Shown: positions 1 through 7,054 of the stretch, one piece after another
How positions within the stretch are numbered: position 1 is the first letter of the stretch
Layout: every line of letters starts with the position of its first letter
Assembly: GCA_005888335.1 (NCBI GenBank)
Contig: VAWY01000127.1
Span: 1 to 64,000 of the forward strand
Source of the DNA: Actinomycetota bacterium
GTDB lineage: Bacteria > Actinomycetota > Thermoleophilia > Solirubrobacterales > Solirubrobacteraceae
Direction of reading: 5' to 3'
DNA: 64,000 bases
Made by a program: the position numbers and the translations under genes
Notes under the pieces: model-generated
What the model was told of the DNA's origin: nothing
The model's database searches: none
Seen by the model: only the letters and a program-made list of their open reading frames with translations

Positions 1-42
1 CTTGGCGCGGGCCTCGAGGAACTTGCGTCCGTGGCGCGCCAT
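1..42 (-). CDS. rplA: 50S ribosomal protein L1, N-terminal fragment (cut by window edge)
   Basis: Only the first 14 codons are inside the window, reading MARHGRKFLEARAK from an ATG at 42. This matches the usual beginning of bacterial ribosomal protein L1, which binds 23S rRNA at the L1 stalk and also represses its own operon mRNA. The start lies two bases after the rplK stop, so the two genes are co-transcribed in the conserved L11-L1 order. The identification rests on this short N-terminus plus the perfectly conserved context. Confidence 0.85.
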   Translation of the reverse strand, partial: MARHGRKFLEARAK

Positions 43-44
43 GG

Positions 45-467
45 CTAGGCCACCTCCACGCCCATCGAGCGGGCGGTGCCGGCGATGATCTTCATCGCCT
101 GGTCGACATCGTGGGCGTTGAGGTCGGGCAGCTTCTTCTCGGCGATCGACCGCAGCTGGTCCTGGGTGATCGTCCCGACCTTCTCGCGGTTCGGCTCGCC
201 CGAGCCCTTGTCGATGCCGATCGCCTGGCGGATGAGCACGGCGGCGGGCGGCGTCTTGGTGACGAAGGTGAACGAGCGGTCCTCGAAGACCGTGATCACG
301 ACCGGGATCGTCGTGCCCATGTCGCCCGCCGTCTGCGCGTTGAACGCCTTGACGAACTCCATGATGTTGATGCCGTGCTGGCCCAGCGCGGGGCCGACCG
401 GCGGCGCCGGCGAGGCCTGGCCGCCGGGGGCCTGGAGCTTGATGGTCGTCAGGACTTTCTTGGCCAT
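45..467 (-). CDS. rplK: 50S ribosomal protein L11
   Basis: A 140-residue protein of standard L11 length. It opens with the L11 signature region ([30 protein letters not shown]) and ends in the RNA-binding domain ([10 protein letters not shown]). L11 forms the base of the ribosomal stalk with 23S rRNA and is the site of elongation-factor action and trimethylation. Its ATG overlaps the nusG stop by one base (TAATG), so translation is likely coupled. The gene belongs to the rpmG-secE-nusG-rplK-rplA operon. Confidence 0.98.
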   Translation of the reverse strand: MAKKVLTTIKLQAPGGQASPAPPVGPALGQHGINIMEFVKAFNAQTAGDMGTTIPVVITVFEDRSFTFVTKTPPAAVLIRQAIGIDKGSGEPNREKVGTITQDQLRSIAEKKLPDLNAHDVDQAMKIIAGTARSMGVEVA

Positions 468-988
468 TAGAGCTTCTTGACCTGGTCGAAGCCGACCTCG
501 ACCGGGGTCTCGCGACCGAAGATGGATACCAGGACCTTGAGCCGCCCTGCGTCCTCGTTGATCTCGGAGATCTCACCGGAGAAGTCCGACAGCGGCCCGG
601 AGACGACCTTGACCGACTCGCCGATCGAGAACTGCGCGCGCGTGCGCTCCCGGACGGCGACCTCCTTGTGCAGCAGGCGGTCGACCTCGGACTGCGTCAG
701 CGGGACGGGCTCGTTGGAGGCGCCGACGAACCCCGTCACCCCGGGCGTGCCCTTCACGACGCCCCACGAGTCCTCGTTGAGGTCCATGTTGACCAGCACG
801 TAGCCGGGCATCGTGCGCTTCTCGACCGTGATCTTCTGGTTGTCCTTCATCTCGGACACGGTCTCGGTGGGCACGACGACCTGGCGCACGGCGCGCTGCT
901 GGCCCATGGACGAGACGCGGTGCTCGAGGTTCTGCTTGACCTTGTTCTCGTGCCCGGAGTAGGTGTTGACGACATACCAGCGGAACAT
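467..988 (-). CDS. nusG: Transcription termination/antitermination factor NusG
   Basis: Encodes 173 residues beginning [17 protein letters not shown], the classic start of the NGN domain that binds RNA polymerase. A C-terminal KOW domain follows ([14 protein letters not shown] about residues 120-135, then [13 protein letters not shown]) and contacts Rho or ribosomal protein S10. An open frame continues 53 codons upstream, but it runs into secE and is arginine-rich nonsense, so the ATG at 988 was chosen. A purine-rich GAGAAGAG lies just upstream. The gene sits 11 bp after secE and overlaps rplK, the standard arrangement. Confidence 0.97.
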   Translation of the reverse strand: MFRWYVVNTYSGHENKVKQNLEHRVSSMGQQRAVRQVVVPTETVSEMKDNQKITVEKRTMPGYVLVNMDLNEDSWGVVKGTPGVTGFVGASNEPVPLTQSEVDRLLHKEVAVRERTRAQFSIGESVKVVSGPLSDFSGEISEINEDAGRLKVLVSIFGRETPVEVGFDQVKKL

Positions 989-999
989 GCGGCTCTTCT

Positions 1000-1470
1000 C
1001 TAGAGGATGAAGTCGACGATCTTCTGCGCGACCGCGTCGGCGACGCCCAGGTAGGCGCCGGCGATCGCGACGAAGCCCAGCACGACCGCGGTGGCCTGCG
1101 CGACCTGACGGCGGTCGGGCCACTGCACGCGCTGGAGCTCGGCCCACGAGGCGCGCAGGAAGTTGACGACGCGGTTGCCTCCGGGGCGTGGGCCCGGCGA
1201 GATGCGGCGCTCGGAGGGCTCGGGCTCGGGCTCGGGCTCCTCGTCCTCGCGCGCGACCGGCCGGACCGGCGGGCCGCCCGCGCCGCCGTCTTCGTCGTCC
1301 TCGAGGCCGGCGGGCTGGCCGCCGGCGCCGGCGATGATCGCCGCCTCGGCGAGGTCGACCTCCGCCGAGCCGTGCTCCCAGTCGTCGGGGACGTTCTCGC
1401 GGCGGGGCTGCTGCTGCTGCTGAAGCTGCTCGGACTTGCGATCGCGCGCGCGCTGGCGGTGGCGTGCCAT
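1000..1470 (-). CDS. secE: Protein translocase subunit SecE with a long N-terminal extension
   Basis: Encodes 156 residues. The C-terminal 55 or so form the SecE core: an amphipathic helix (RVVNFLRASWAELQRVQWPD) and one membrane helix (AVVLGFVAIAGAYLGVADAV). This clamps SecY in the translocon. The first 100 residues are not part of the minimal family. They hold a basic start, a glutamine run and an acidic Glu-Pro stretch (EDEEPEPEPEPSER) and are probably disordered. The start is the ATG at 1470, ten bases after rpmG. The longer reading frame beyond it overlaps rpmG and is rejected. Confidence 0.93.
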   Translation of the reverse strand: MARHRQRARDRKSEQLQQQQQPRRENVPDDWEHGSAEVDLAEAAIIAGAGGQPAGLEDDEDGGAGGPPVRPVAREDEEPEPEPEPSERRISPGPRPGGNRVVNFLRASWAELQRVQWPDRRQVAQATAVVLGFVAIAGAYLGVADAVAQKIVDFIL

Positions 1471-1480
1471 CGTCAGGCCG

Positions 1481-1645
1481 TTACCGGGTCTCCCGGTGAC
1501 CGGTGTGGCGCCGGCACCACTTGCAGTACTTGCGCAGCGTGATGCGCTCAGGGTCGTTGCGCTTGGACTTGTTGGTCTGATAGTTGCGCCGCTTGCACTC
1601 CTCGCACGCGAGGGTGACACCGATGCGCACGTCTCCGCGGGCCAT
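1481..1645 (-). CDS. rpmG: 50S ribosomal protein L33
   Basis: A 54-residue gene read from an ATG at 1645: [20 protein letters not shown], then a body ending HTGHRETR. It is a standard-length L33 carrying two zinc-binding CXXC pairs, C14/C17 and C41/C44, so it is the zinc-containing (C+) form. It heads the operon with secE and nusG, as in many actinobacteria. No tRNA gene lies between rpmG and secE, unlike E. coli-type loci. The 126 bp upstream (1646-1771) show no gene; a TAGTAC about 66 bp before the start is a weak -10 candidate. Confidence 0.95.
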   Translation of the reverse strand: MARGDVRIGVTLACEECKRRNYQTNKSKRNDPERITLRKYCKWCRRHTGHRETR

Positions 1646-1771
1646 AGCCGAACCGGGCTCCGTCTGCTCGAACGAGGCAAGAAAACGACCCGCCGGGGGC
1701 AGGTCGGATCCGCCATGGTACTACGCACGACCCGCGATGAAGTCGCCAGGTCGCGAGCGCCCTACCCGCGG

Positions 1772-2014
1772 TCACCCCTTCGACAGCATCACGCTCACGC
1801 CGAGGACCACGCCGGCGGTGCACACGAGCGCGGCCGCGACGGCCAGCGCGGCGTAGAGCCCGGCGGCGAAGGCGCGCCCGTCGCGGCGCTCGGCGGTGGC
1901 GCGCGCGGCGCCCATGATGCCCAGCGAGGCGGCGACGATGAGGCCGACGCCCGCCGCCGCGGCGCTCCAGACGACCTGCAAGAGATCGTGCGTGTCGACG
2001 ACGTTCGCGAGCAT
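1772..2014 (-). CDS. Small two-helix membrane protein linked to the PiT transporter
   Basis: An 80-residue protein with two hydrophobic segments, about residues 15-35 (AAAAGVGLIVAASLGIMGAA) and 50-75 (AAGLYAALAVAAALVCTAGV), joined by a short charged loop with ERRDGR. I do not recognise a named family. The ATG at 2014 overlaps the pit stop (TGATG); a GTG one codon earlier is an alternative. It is the last gene of the phosphate-transport unit, so a role as an accessory subunit of the transporter is a reasonable inference but not shown by any motif. Confidence 0.7.
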   Translation of the reverse strand: MLANVVDTHDLLQVVWSAAAAGVGLIVAASLGIMGAARATAERRDGRAFAAGLYAALAVAAALVCTAGVVLGVSVMLSKG

Positions 2015-3117
2015 CACGCGGGGGCCTCAGCGGGCCGGGTCTCGCGCAGGCGCCGGACGGCCACCCAAGCCAGGCCGGCCACGAGCAGCACGGCCACGAT
2101 CAGCGGCCCGGCCGCCCCGTGGCCGAAGATGCGCGCGAAGCCGTAGACCACCGCCCCGGTCCCGCCGGCCGCGGGAATCGTCAGGACCCAGGCGATCGCG
2201 ATGTTGCCCGCGACGCCCCAGCGCACCGCCGACAGCCGCCGCGCCGCTCCTGCGCCCATCACGCCGCCGGAGATCACGTGCGTCGTCGAGAGCGGGAAGC
2301 CGACGTGCGAGGCGGCGAGGATCACCGCGGCGCCCGCCCCCTGCGCGGTGAAGCCCTGGGCGGGGTCCATCTTGATGATCCGCGTGCCCATCGTGCGGAT
2401 GATCCGCCAGCCGCCCGAGTACGTCCCGGCCGCAATCGCCGACGCCGCGCTCACCACCACCCAGGTCGGTGGATGGGGATCGGCGGCGGGCAGGTTGCCG
2501 TGCGCGACCATCGCGAGCGCGATCACGCCCATCGTCTTCTGCGCGTCGTTGGTCCCGTGGGCCAGCGCGAGCAGGCCGCCGGAGACGATCTGGCCGGTGC
2601 GGTACCCGCGCGCGACGGGCCCCGGCCGCAGCCGGCCGACGATCCGGTAGGCGATGAGGATCCCGATTCCGGCGACGACGAACGCGAGAACGGGCGCGAC
2701 GAGCGCCGGGACGATCACTTTGCCGAGCAGCCCGTCACCCTTGACCGCGCCCGTGCCGTGGGCGGCCAGCGTCGCGCCGACCACGCCGCCGATAAGCGCG
2801 TGCGACGAGCTCGAGGGCAGCCCCGCGTACCAGGTGACGAGGTTCCAGACGATCGCACCGATCAGGCCCGCGAACACCACGGGCAGCGTGATCGCGGCGG
2901 CGTCGACGATGCCCCCGGCGACGGTTGCGGCCACCGCGAGCGACAGGAAGGCGCCGACGAAGTTCAGGACGGCAGCGAAGCCGACCGCCACGCGCGGGGG
3001 TAGCGCGCGCGTCGAGATCGAGGTGGCCACCACGTTCGCCGTGTCGTGGAAGCCGTTGGTGAAGTCGAAGGCCAGCGCCGTGACCACGACGAGGCCGAAG
3101 AGCAGGTCGCCGTCCAT
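2014..3117 (-). CDS. pit: Inorganic phosphate transporter, PiT family
   Basis: A 367-residue integral membrane protein with about ten to twelve hydrophobic helices. The two diagnostic PiT repeats are present: DFTNGFHDTANVVAT near residue 18, and LALAHGTNDAQKTMGVIAL in the second half. A serine-rich loop (AGLPSSSSHALIGG) also matches the family. PiT proteins import neutral metal-phosphate complexes using the proton or sodium gradient. The gene follows the Pit accessory gene by five bases and overlaps the small membrane gene downstream, forming a three-gene transcription unit. Confidence 0.95.
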   Translation of the reverse strand: MDGDLLFGLVVVTALAFDFTNGFHDTANVVATSISTRALPPRVAVGFAAVLNFVGAFLSLAVAATVAGGIVDAAAITLPVVFAGLIGAIVWNLVTWYAGLPSSSSHALIGGVVGATLAAHGTGAVKGDGLLGKVIVPALVAPVLAFVVAGIGILIAYRIVGRLRPGPVARGYRTGQIVSGGLLALAHGTNDAQKTMGVIALAMVAHGNLPAADPHPPTWVVVSAASAIAAGTYSGGWRIIRTMGTRIIKMDPAQGFTAQGAGAAVILAASHVGFPLSTTHVISGGVMGAGAARRLSAVRWGVAGNIAIAWVLTIPAAGGTGAVVYGFARIFGHGAAGPLIVAVLLVAGLAWVAVRRLRETRPAEAPA

Positions 3118-3122
3118 CTCCC

Positions 3123-3749
3123 CTACGCGTTCTTGATGACGATGCTCGAGAGGATGTTGGCGGTCTGCTCGGTCGCGTCGATCGCCTCCTCGAGGCGCTC
3201 GTAGATGTCCTTCCAGCGGATCACCGTCATCGGGTCGATCCCGTGGTCGAACAGCGCGGCCATCGCCTCGCGGGTCACCCGGTCGCCGTCGTTCTCCAGG
3301 CGGTGGATCTCGATGGTGAAGTGCGAGATGTCGCGGTACTCGCGCAGCCGCGGCATGGCCTGGGCGATCTGCCGCGTGGCGTAGACGAGGATCTCGGCGA
3401 GCCGCTGCGCCTGGTCCATCGGCGCCTCGATCTTGTACAGCCCGAGGAAGTCGGCGACCTCCTCGATGAAGTCGGCGATGTCGTCGAGCGCCGAGGCGAG
3501 CTCGAGGATGTCCTCGCGGTCGATCGGCGTGACGAACGTCTGGTTGAGGCGCTGGATGATGTCGTGGGTGATCCGGTCACCCTCCTGCTCGCACACGACG
3601 ATGTCGCGCGCCAGCGACTGCGAGTCCGGCCAGTCCTTGAGCATCTCCTCGAGGAGCTCGGCGGCCCGCACGACGTTGGTCGCCGCGGCCTCGAAGAGCT
3701 CGAAGTACTGAATGTCGCGCCCGACGAACGCGTTGGTTAAGCGACCCAT
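3123..3749 (-). CDS. PhoU-like Pit accessory protein (DUF47 family)
   Basis: A 208-residue all-helical protein. It carries the DUF47 pattern with paired acidic metal-binding stretches: CEQEGDRITHDIIQRLNQTF, then DREDILELASALDDIADFIE, and later HRLENDGDRVTREAM. Members are encoded next to PiT transporters and are thought to modulate them, as PhoU does for PstSCAB. It is the first gene of the unit with pit and the small membrane protein. There is no Shine-Dalgarno sequence before the ATG at 3749; instead a -10-like TACGCT ends six bases upstream, suggesting a leaderless mRNA. Confidence 0.92.
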   Translation of the reverse strand: MGRLTNAFVGRDIQYFELFEAAATNVVRAAELLEEMLKDWPDSQSLARDIVVCEQEGDRITHDIIQRLNQTFVTPIDREDILELASALDDIADFIEEVADFLGLYKIEAPMDQAQRLAEILVYATRQIAQAMPRLREYRDISHFTIEIHRLENDGDRVTREAMAALFDHGIDPMTVIRWKDIYERLEEAIDATEQTANILSSIVIKNA

Positions 3750-3755
3750 GCCCGC

Positions 3756-3777
3756 AGCGTAAACAAGTTGTTGTCAA
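3756..3777 (-). promoter_or_regulatory. Putative leaderless promoter and 11-bp palindrome of the pit unit
   Basis: On the minus strand TACGCT (3761-3756, fitting TANNNT) is followed by GCGGGC and then the ATG at 3749, the spacing expected for a transcript starting at the start codon. Overlapping it is a perfect inverted repeat AACAA-G-TTGTT (3762-3772), which could be an operator. A TTGACA at 3777-3772 is too close to this -10 (10 bp) to serve as its -35. The call is by pattern only. Confidence 0.4.
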
Positions 3778-3806
3778 GACCGATCCAGCGAACCGGGCGT
3801 TGCACG

Positions 3807-4469
3807 ATGATCGCTCCCGTGCTCGCCGCCGTCCTCGCCGCGACCGCCGCGCTCACCGGCCACTCGGTCCAGGGGCGGCCGATCCGGCTCGCCGAGCGCG
3901 ACGGCCCCAGGCCGGGCAGGACGGTCCTCGTCGTCGGCTGCATCCACGGCACCGAGGCCGCGGGCATCGCGGTCACGAAGCTGCTGCTGCACGGCCCGCG
4001 GCCCGCCGCCGGGCGGCTGCTGATCATCCAGGACCTCAACCCGGACGGACGCCGCCTGGGCGTGCGCGTCAACGCCCGCGGCGTCGACCTCAACCGCAAC
4101 TTCCCGTCGGAGTGGCGGCCGATCGGCCGGCGCGGCGACCCCGAGTACTCGGGCCCGCGGCCGTTGTCCGAGCCCGAGACGCGCTTCGCCCGGGCGGTGA
4201 TCCGCCGCTACCGCCCGGACATCTCGATCTGGTTCCACCAGCCGCAGGACGTCGTGCGCGCGTGGGGCCCGAGCCTCCGGGTCGCGCGCCGCTACGCCCG
4301 CGCCGCGCGCTGGCCGTTCCGCGCGATCCGCTGGCCGTCGGGCACCGCGTCGAACTGGCAGAACCACGCCTACCCGAGCCGCGCGTCGTTCGTCGTCGAG
4401 CTCGCCGCGGGCCCGCTCGGCGCGGTCGCCGCGCAGCGCCACGCCCGGGCCATCCGGTCGCTCCTCTGA
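3807..4469 (+). CDS. Secreted M14-family zinc peptidase (MpaA-like murein peptide amidase)
   Basis: Encodes 220 residues from the ATG at 3807. The first 19 or so residues look like a signal peptide (MIAPVLAAVLAATAALTG). The M14 zinc site is complete: H47 and E50 (GCIHGTE), H144 (WFHQPQD), with NPDG at 78-81, NRNF at 96-99 and a catalytic Glu at 198 (VVELAAG). The spacing resembles the short MpaA/gamma-D-Glu-DAP amidases that trim peptidoglycan peptides rather than full carboxypeptidases. It is transcribed divergently from the phosphate unit and stands alone. Substrate preference is inferred. Confidence 0.85.
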   Translation: MIAPVLAAVLAATAALTGHSVQGRPIRLAERDGPRPGRTVLVVGCIHGTEAAGIAVTKLLLHGPRPAAGRLLIIQDLNPDGRRLGVRVNARGVDLNRNFPSEWRPIGRRGDPEYSGPRPLSEPETRFARAVIRRYRPDISIWFHQPQDVVRAWGPSLRVARRYARAARWPFRAIRWPSGTASNWQNHAYPSRASFVVELAAGPLGAVAAQRHARAIRSLL

Positions 4470-4519
4470 GCGAACCAGCGCCGCTCCAGCTCCGGCCGGG
4501 CGCCGACGCTCAACGCGCG

Positions 4520-5092
4520 CTACGCCTTCATCGGCGCTTGCGCGCCGGGCAGGTGCAGCAGGTTCTCGACCGCGGCGACGCCCTCGACGGCCGAGGCCGC
4601 CTCGACGAGCTCGCGGATGCGCTCCGCGGAGTCGACCTCGCCGCGCAGGTAGACGACGCCGTGCTCGGCGTTGACGTCCACCTTGCCCTTCGGCGCGTCA
4701 GGCGCGCGGAAGATGATCGACTCGACCTTGTGCGCAAGCGTGACGTCGTCGGGCGGCGGGCCGCTCGGCCCGCTCGGGGTCACGCCGTGGATCGCGCCGC
4801 GCGCCACGCCCGCGGCGTAGTCGGTCTTGCGGATCGCCCGGCGCGTGCCGCGGCGCAGGATCGCCAGGCCGCGGTCGCGGGCCTCATGCCTGCGGCGCCT
4901 GCCCTGCTGGGGATCGAGCAGGTAGGCCAGCCCGGCGCCGACGCCCGTGCCGAGCGCGACGCCGCGGCCGATGCCGCCCTTGGTCTTGCGAGCGGCCGCG
5001 CGTCCGCGGGCCCGCTGCGCCGCCCCGTACGTCTTGAGGCCCGTCCGCGCCGCGCCGAGGGCGAAGCGCGCGCGCCTGCTGAGCAGCGTCAT
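4520..5092 (-). CDS. BON-domain protein with N-terminal glycine-rich membrane segment
   Basis: A 190-residue protein. Residues about 38-60 form a glycine-rich hydrophobic segment followed by a DPQQGRRRRHEARDR motif typical of YtxH-like membrane-anchored proteins. Residues about 118-185 form a BON domain (KVESIIFRAPDAPKGKVDVN, then VVYLRGEVDSAERI and VEGVAAVENLLHL). BON domains bind phospholipid or peptidoglycan and often act in envelope stress. A strong GAGGAGG ribosome site precedes the ATG at 5092. It lies directly after the TetR gene on the same strand, so co-transcription is possible. Confidence 0.88.
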   Translation of the reverse strand: MTLLSRRARFALGAARTGLKTYGAAQRARGRAAARKTKGGIGRGVALGTGVGAGLAYLLDPQQGRRRRHEARDRGLAILRRGTRRAIRKTDYAAGVARGAIHGVTPSGPSGPPPDDVTLAHKVESIIFRAPDAPKGKVDVNAEHGVVYLRGEVDSAERIRELVEAASAVEGVAAVENLLHLPGAQAPMKA

Positions 5093-5128
5093 GACGTCCT
5101 CCTCTCGCTCTCGAGTCCTCGGCTTGCG

Positions 5129-5713
5129 CTACCCGTCCGCCGAGCTGCCAAACTCGGCCCCGGTCAGCACGATGAGCGCCCGCGTGACGAGGTCGCCGGG
5201 CACGCCCTCGGGGTCGAAGAGCCGCTCGAGCAGCAGGCCGTTGACGAGCGCGTTGACGATGGTTGCGAGCTCGTCGGGCGAGAACGGCGACGCCTCGGCG
5301 GCGACGACCGCGCGCGTGTGCTCGCGGGCGGGGAGGATGAAGCGCTCGCGCAGCCGGGCGCGCCGCCGCGCGTCGCGGCCCGACCAGGCGACGAACTCGA
5401 AGAACAGCGGCGCCCAGCGCGGATCGCGCTCCAGCGCGGCCACGAACGCCTCGAAGGCGCGCGGCCCGGCGCCGGCCGCGTCGCCGAGCCTCGCGTCGAG
5501 GCGGTCGGCCAGCAGCGCGAGGAACAGGTCCTCCTTGGAGGCGAAGTTGTAGTAGAGCGCCCCCTTCGAGAGGCCCGCCCGGTCGGCGATCTCGTCGAGC
5601 GTTGCCTCGTGGTAGCCGCGGCGGGCGAACACGGCGCCGGCGGCCTTGAGCAGCTTCGCCCGCGTCTGCGCCCGGCGCTCGGCCTGCGTCCGGCGCGGCG
5701 GCGCGGCGGGCAT
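5129..5713 (-). CDS. TetR-family transcriptional repressor
   Basis: Encodes 194 residues from the ATG at 5713. The N-terminal helix-turn-helix is clear: KLLKAAGAVFARRGYHEATL, DEIADRAGLSKGALYYNFAS. An all-helical ligand-binding domain follows. A TTG six codons upstream would lie inside a large inverted repeat and is less likely. The gene follows a PaaI-type thioesterase on the same strand and probably controls that promoter, where a TetR-like half-palindrome ACCG-N6-CGGT overlaps the -10. The inducer is unknown; an acyl-CoA would be natural given the neighbour. Confidence 0.9.
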   Translation of the reverse strand: MPAAPPRRTQAERRAQTRAKLLKAAGAVFARRGYHEATLDEIADRAGLSKGALYYNFASKEDLFLALLADRLDARLGDAAGAGPRAFEAFVAALERDPRWAPLFFEFVAWSGRDARRRARLRERFILPAREHTRAVVAAEASPFSPDELATIVNALVNGLLLERLFDPEGVPGDLVTRALIVLTGAEFGSSADG

Positions 5714-5714
5714 C

Positions 5715-5770
5715 AGTGGGCCCGTCCGCAAGTCCGACGCGGAACCGACGGACTCACGGACGGGCCCACT
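5715..5770. repeat. Nested 56-bp imperfect palindrome between thioesterase and TetR genes
   Basis: Outer arms AGTGGGCCCGTCCG (5715-5728) and CGGACGGGCCCACT (5757-5770) are perfect 14-bp inverted repeats. Inner arms AGTCCG (5731-5736) and CGGACT (5749-5754) share the same axis, separated from the outer arms by an unpaired CA on each side, with a 12-base loop. It begins one base upstream of the tetR ATG and ends just before the thioesterase stop. No T-run follows in either direction. It could act as an operator, an attenuating RNA hairpin or a Rho-independent-like terminator. Confidence 0.85.
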
Positions 5771-6184
5771 TCAGGCGAAGCGGTGGCAGACCTGGCCGGT
5801 GGCCACGACGCGTTCGTCGTCGTCGACCACCTCGACGAGCATGAAGCACAGGCTGCGCCCGCGCCGCACGACGCGCGCGCGGGCGATCAGATCGCTGGCG
5901 CGCGCCGCCGCCACGTAATCAACGGACATCGAGACCGTCGCCCCGGCTGCCCGGGCCGACGGCTCGTCGTCACCCCACGCGGCCACCATGCCGGCCGTGT
6001 CGATCAGCGAGGCGATCGCGCCACCGTGGACGGTGTCGCCGAACGTGGCCAGCGCGGGGTCGTAGGGCATGCGCAGCTCGGCCCCCTCGGCGTCGAGGCG
6101 CTCGATCGACAGACCCAGCTGCTGCGCGAACGGCGAGGCCGGCAGGAAGGCGCGGATGATCTCGGAGCGGGTGGCGGTCGTCAT
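5771..6184 (-). CDS. PaaI-type hotdog-fold thioesterase
   Basis: Encodes 137 residues from the ATG at 6184. The hotdog signature of PaaI-like acyl-CoA thioesterases is present (GDTVHGGAIASLIDTAGMVA), with the helix and the following strands (VDYVAAARASDLIARARVVR). These enzymes hydrolyse acyl- or aryl-CoA esters. A longer open frame upstream covers the promoter and is rejected. The gene precedes tetR on the same strand, with the nested palindrome between them, suggesting joint but possibly attenuated expression. Confidence 0.9.
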   Translation of the reverse strand: MTTATRSEIIRAFLPASPFAQQLGLSIERLDAEGAELRMPYDPALATFGDTVHGGAIASLIDTAGMVAAWGDDEPSARAAGATVSMSVDYVAAARASDLIARARVVRRGRSLCFMLVEVVDDDERVVATGQVCHRFA

Positions 6185-6191
6185 GTGATTC

Positions 6192-6238
6192 AAAAACCGA
6201 CTGGCCGGTATGAAACTACCCGCTGGGCCGCTTGTCAA
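6192..6238 (-). promoter_or_regulatory. Thioesterase promoter with TetR-like operator
   Basis: On the minus strand TTGACA (6238-6233), a 17-bp spacer and TTTCAT (6215-6210) form a sigma-70-like promoter. Immediately downstream, overlapping the -10 edge, lies ACCGACTGGCCGGT (6196-6209), an imperfect palindrome of ACCG and CGGT half-sites flanked by an A-run, resembling TetR operators of lipid-metabolism genes. The cognate repressor is probably the tetR gene at 5129-5713. Inference from pattern and context. Confidence 0.5.
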
Positions 6239-6296
6239 ACGCGGCCCGCCGGGGACGGCGCGACGCGCGCGCCGCCCCGACCGGGTCACCGCGCGG

Positions 6297-6515
6297 TCAG
6301 TCGCCGCCCTCGTACTTGAACGAGATCCCCAGCCGCACGCGGTAGCTGGTGACCGTCCCGTTCTCGATCGTGACGTCCTGACGGATCACCTCCGCGATGC
6401 GCAGGTCACGGACCGACTTGGCCGCCGTCTCGACCGCGTTCTTCGCCGCGGCGGCCCAGGATTCGCTGCTGACGCCGATGACCTCGGTGACGCGGTAGAC
6501 GCTGTCCGTTGCCAT
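6297..6515 (-). CDS. Dodecin, flavin-storage protein
   Basis: A 72-residue protein matching dodecin end to end: VYRVTEVIGVSSESWAAAAK, an amphipathic helix with AVETAAKSVRDLRIAEV, and a C-terminal strand TSYRVRLGISFKYE. Dodecins form hollow dodecamers binding flavins (or CoA in some bacteria) at the tryptophan pair interface; the key W20-like Trp is present. An AAGGGAG ribosome site precedes the ATG at 6515. It is a single gene between the thioesterase and marR, all on the minus strand. Confidence 0.95.
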   Translation of the reverse strand: MATDSVYRVTEVIGVSSESWAAAAKNAVETAAKSVRDLRIAEVIRQDVTIENGTVTSYRVRLGISFKYEGGD

Positions 6516-6561
6516 CCAGCTCCCTTCGGTCGGGGGTGAGCGACCCGCACTCTTTCACCTT

Positions 6562-7008
6562 CTAGTCCAACGCGGCCAGCTTGCGCAGCAGCCGGTGCAG
6601 CGTCGCGCGCTCTTCGGCGCTCAGCCGGCCGAAGAACGCCTCGCCGGAGCGGCGCGCCTCGAGGCGGAGGTCCTCCACCGTCGCGGCGCCCTTGGACGTG
6701 AGGTAGATGCTGCGCTTGCGCCGGTCCTCGGGGTGCGGCCGGCGCTCGGCGAGGCCGCGCGCCTCGAGCTCGTCGAGCAGGGCGACCATGGAGCTGCGGT
6801 CGATGCTCGAGACCTCGGCGAGCTGTTGCTGGGTCATCCCCGGCCGCTTGCCGATCACGACCAGGACGCCGAAGTCGCGCGGATGCAGACCGTGCGGCGC
6901 CAGCAGCGACGCGAACTGGGCGGCCGAGCGCCGGCCGAGGTAGCTCATGAGGAAGCCGGTGAACTCGCCCAGCTCCTCCGGTGGACGATCCGCAAAGAGC
7001 ACGGCCAC
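6562..7008 (-). CDS. MarR-family transcriptional regulator
   Basis: Encodes 148 residues from a GTG at 7008. The winged-helix domain runs about 45-110, with MTQQQLAEVSSIDRSSMVAL as recognition helices and the conserved wing ERRPHPEDRRKRSIYLT. Such proteins repress drug-efflux or degradation genes and are released by small aromatic ligands. It is divergent from an MMPL transporter with only 46 bp between. A perfect 17-bp palindrome in that gap is the obvious binding site, so mutual control is likely. A TAAAAT -10 four bases before the GTG suggests a leaderless or nearly leaderless mRNA. Confidence 0.93.
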   Translation of the reverse strand: MAVLFADRPPEELGEFTGFLMSYLGRRSAAQFASLLAPHGLHPRDFGVLVVIGKRPGMTQQQLAEVSSIDRSSMVALLDELEARGLAERRPHPEDRRKRSIYLTSKGAATVEDLRLEARRSGEAFFGRLSAEERATLHRLLRKLAALD

Positions 7009-7012
7009 CGAA

Positions 7013-7050
7013 ATTTTACATTGCAGACCTGATCGTTTGTGCTACAAACG
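7013..7050. promoter_or_regulatory. MarR operator and divergent promoters
   Basis: CGTTTGT-GCT-ACAAACG (7034-7050) is a perfect 7-3-7 inverted repeat. On the plus strand TTGCAG (7021-7026), 16 bp, TACAAA (7043-7048) and six bases lead to the MMPL ATG at 7055. On the minus strand TAAAAT (7018-7013) lies four bases before the marR GTG. The operator covers the MMPL -10 and start region and is upstream of the marR -10, matching classic MarR autoregulation. Confidence 0.75.
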
Positions 7051-7054
7051 TTCA

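Noticed and set aside
467..1147. Longer nusG start at 1147
   Set aside because: The added residues lie within secE and are low-complexity Arg-rich; the NGN domain begins at the chosen ATG.
1646..1771. tRNA gene upstream of rpmG, as in some secE-nusG loci
   Set aside because: No cloverleaf, TTCGANTC arm or CCA-like end in either strand.
3772..3777. TTGACA as -35 of the pit unit
   Set aside because: It is only 10 bp from the best -10, and a 17-bp spacing would put the start of transcription inside the gene.
5715..5770. Rho-independent terminator
   Set aside because: The stem is strong but there is no T-run on either side; kept as an unexplained palindrome.
3800..6319. Very long plus-strand open frame of over 800 codons
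   Set aside because: It is Arg/Ala/Pro-rich shadow sequence across several convincing genes on both strands, a by-product of GC-rich third positions.
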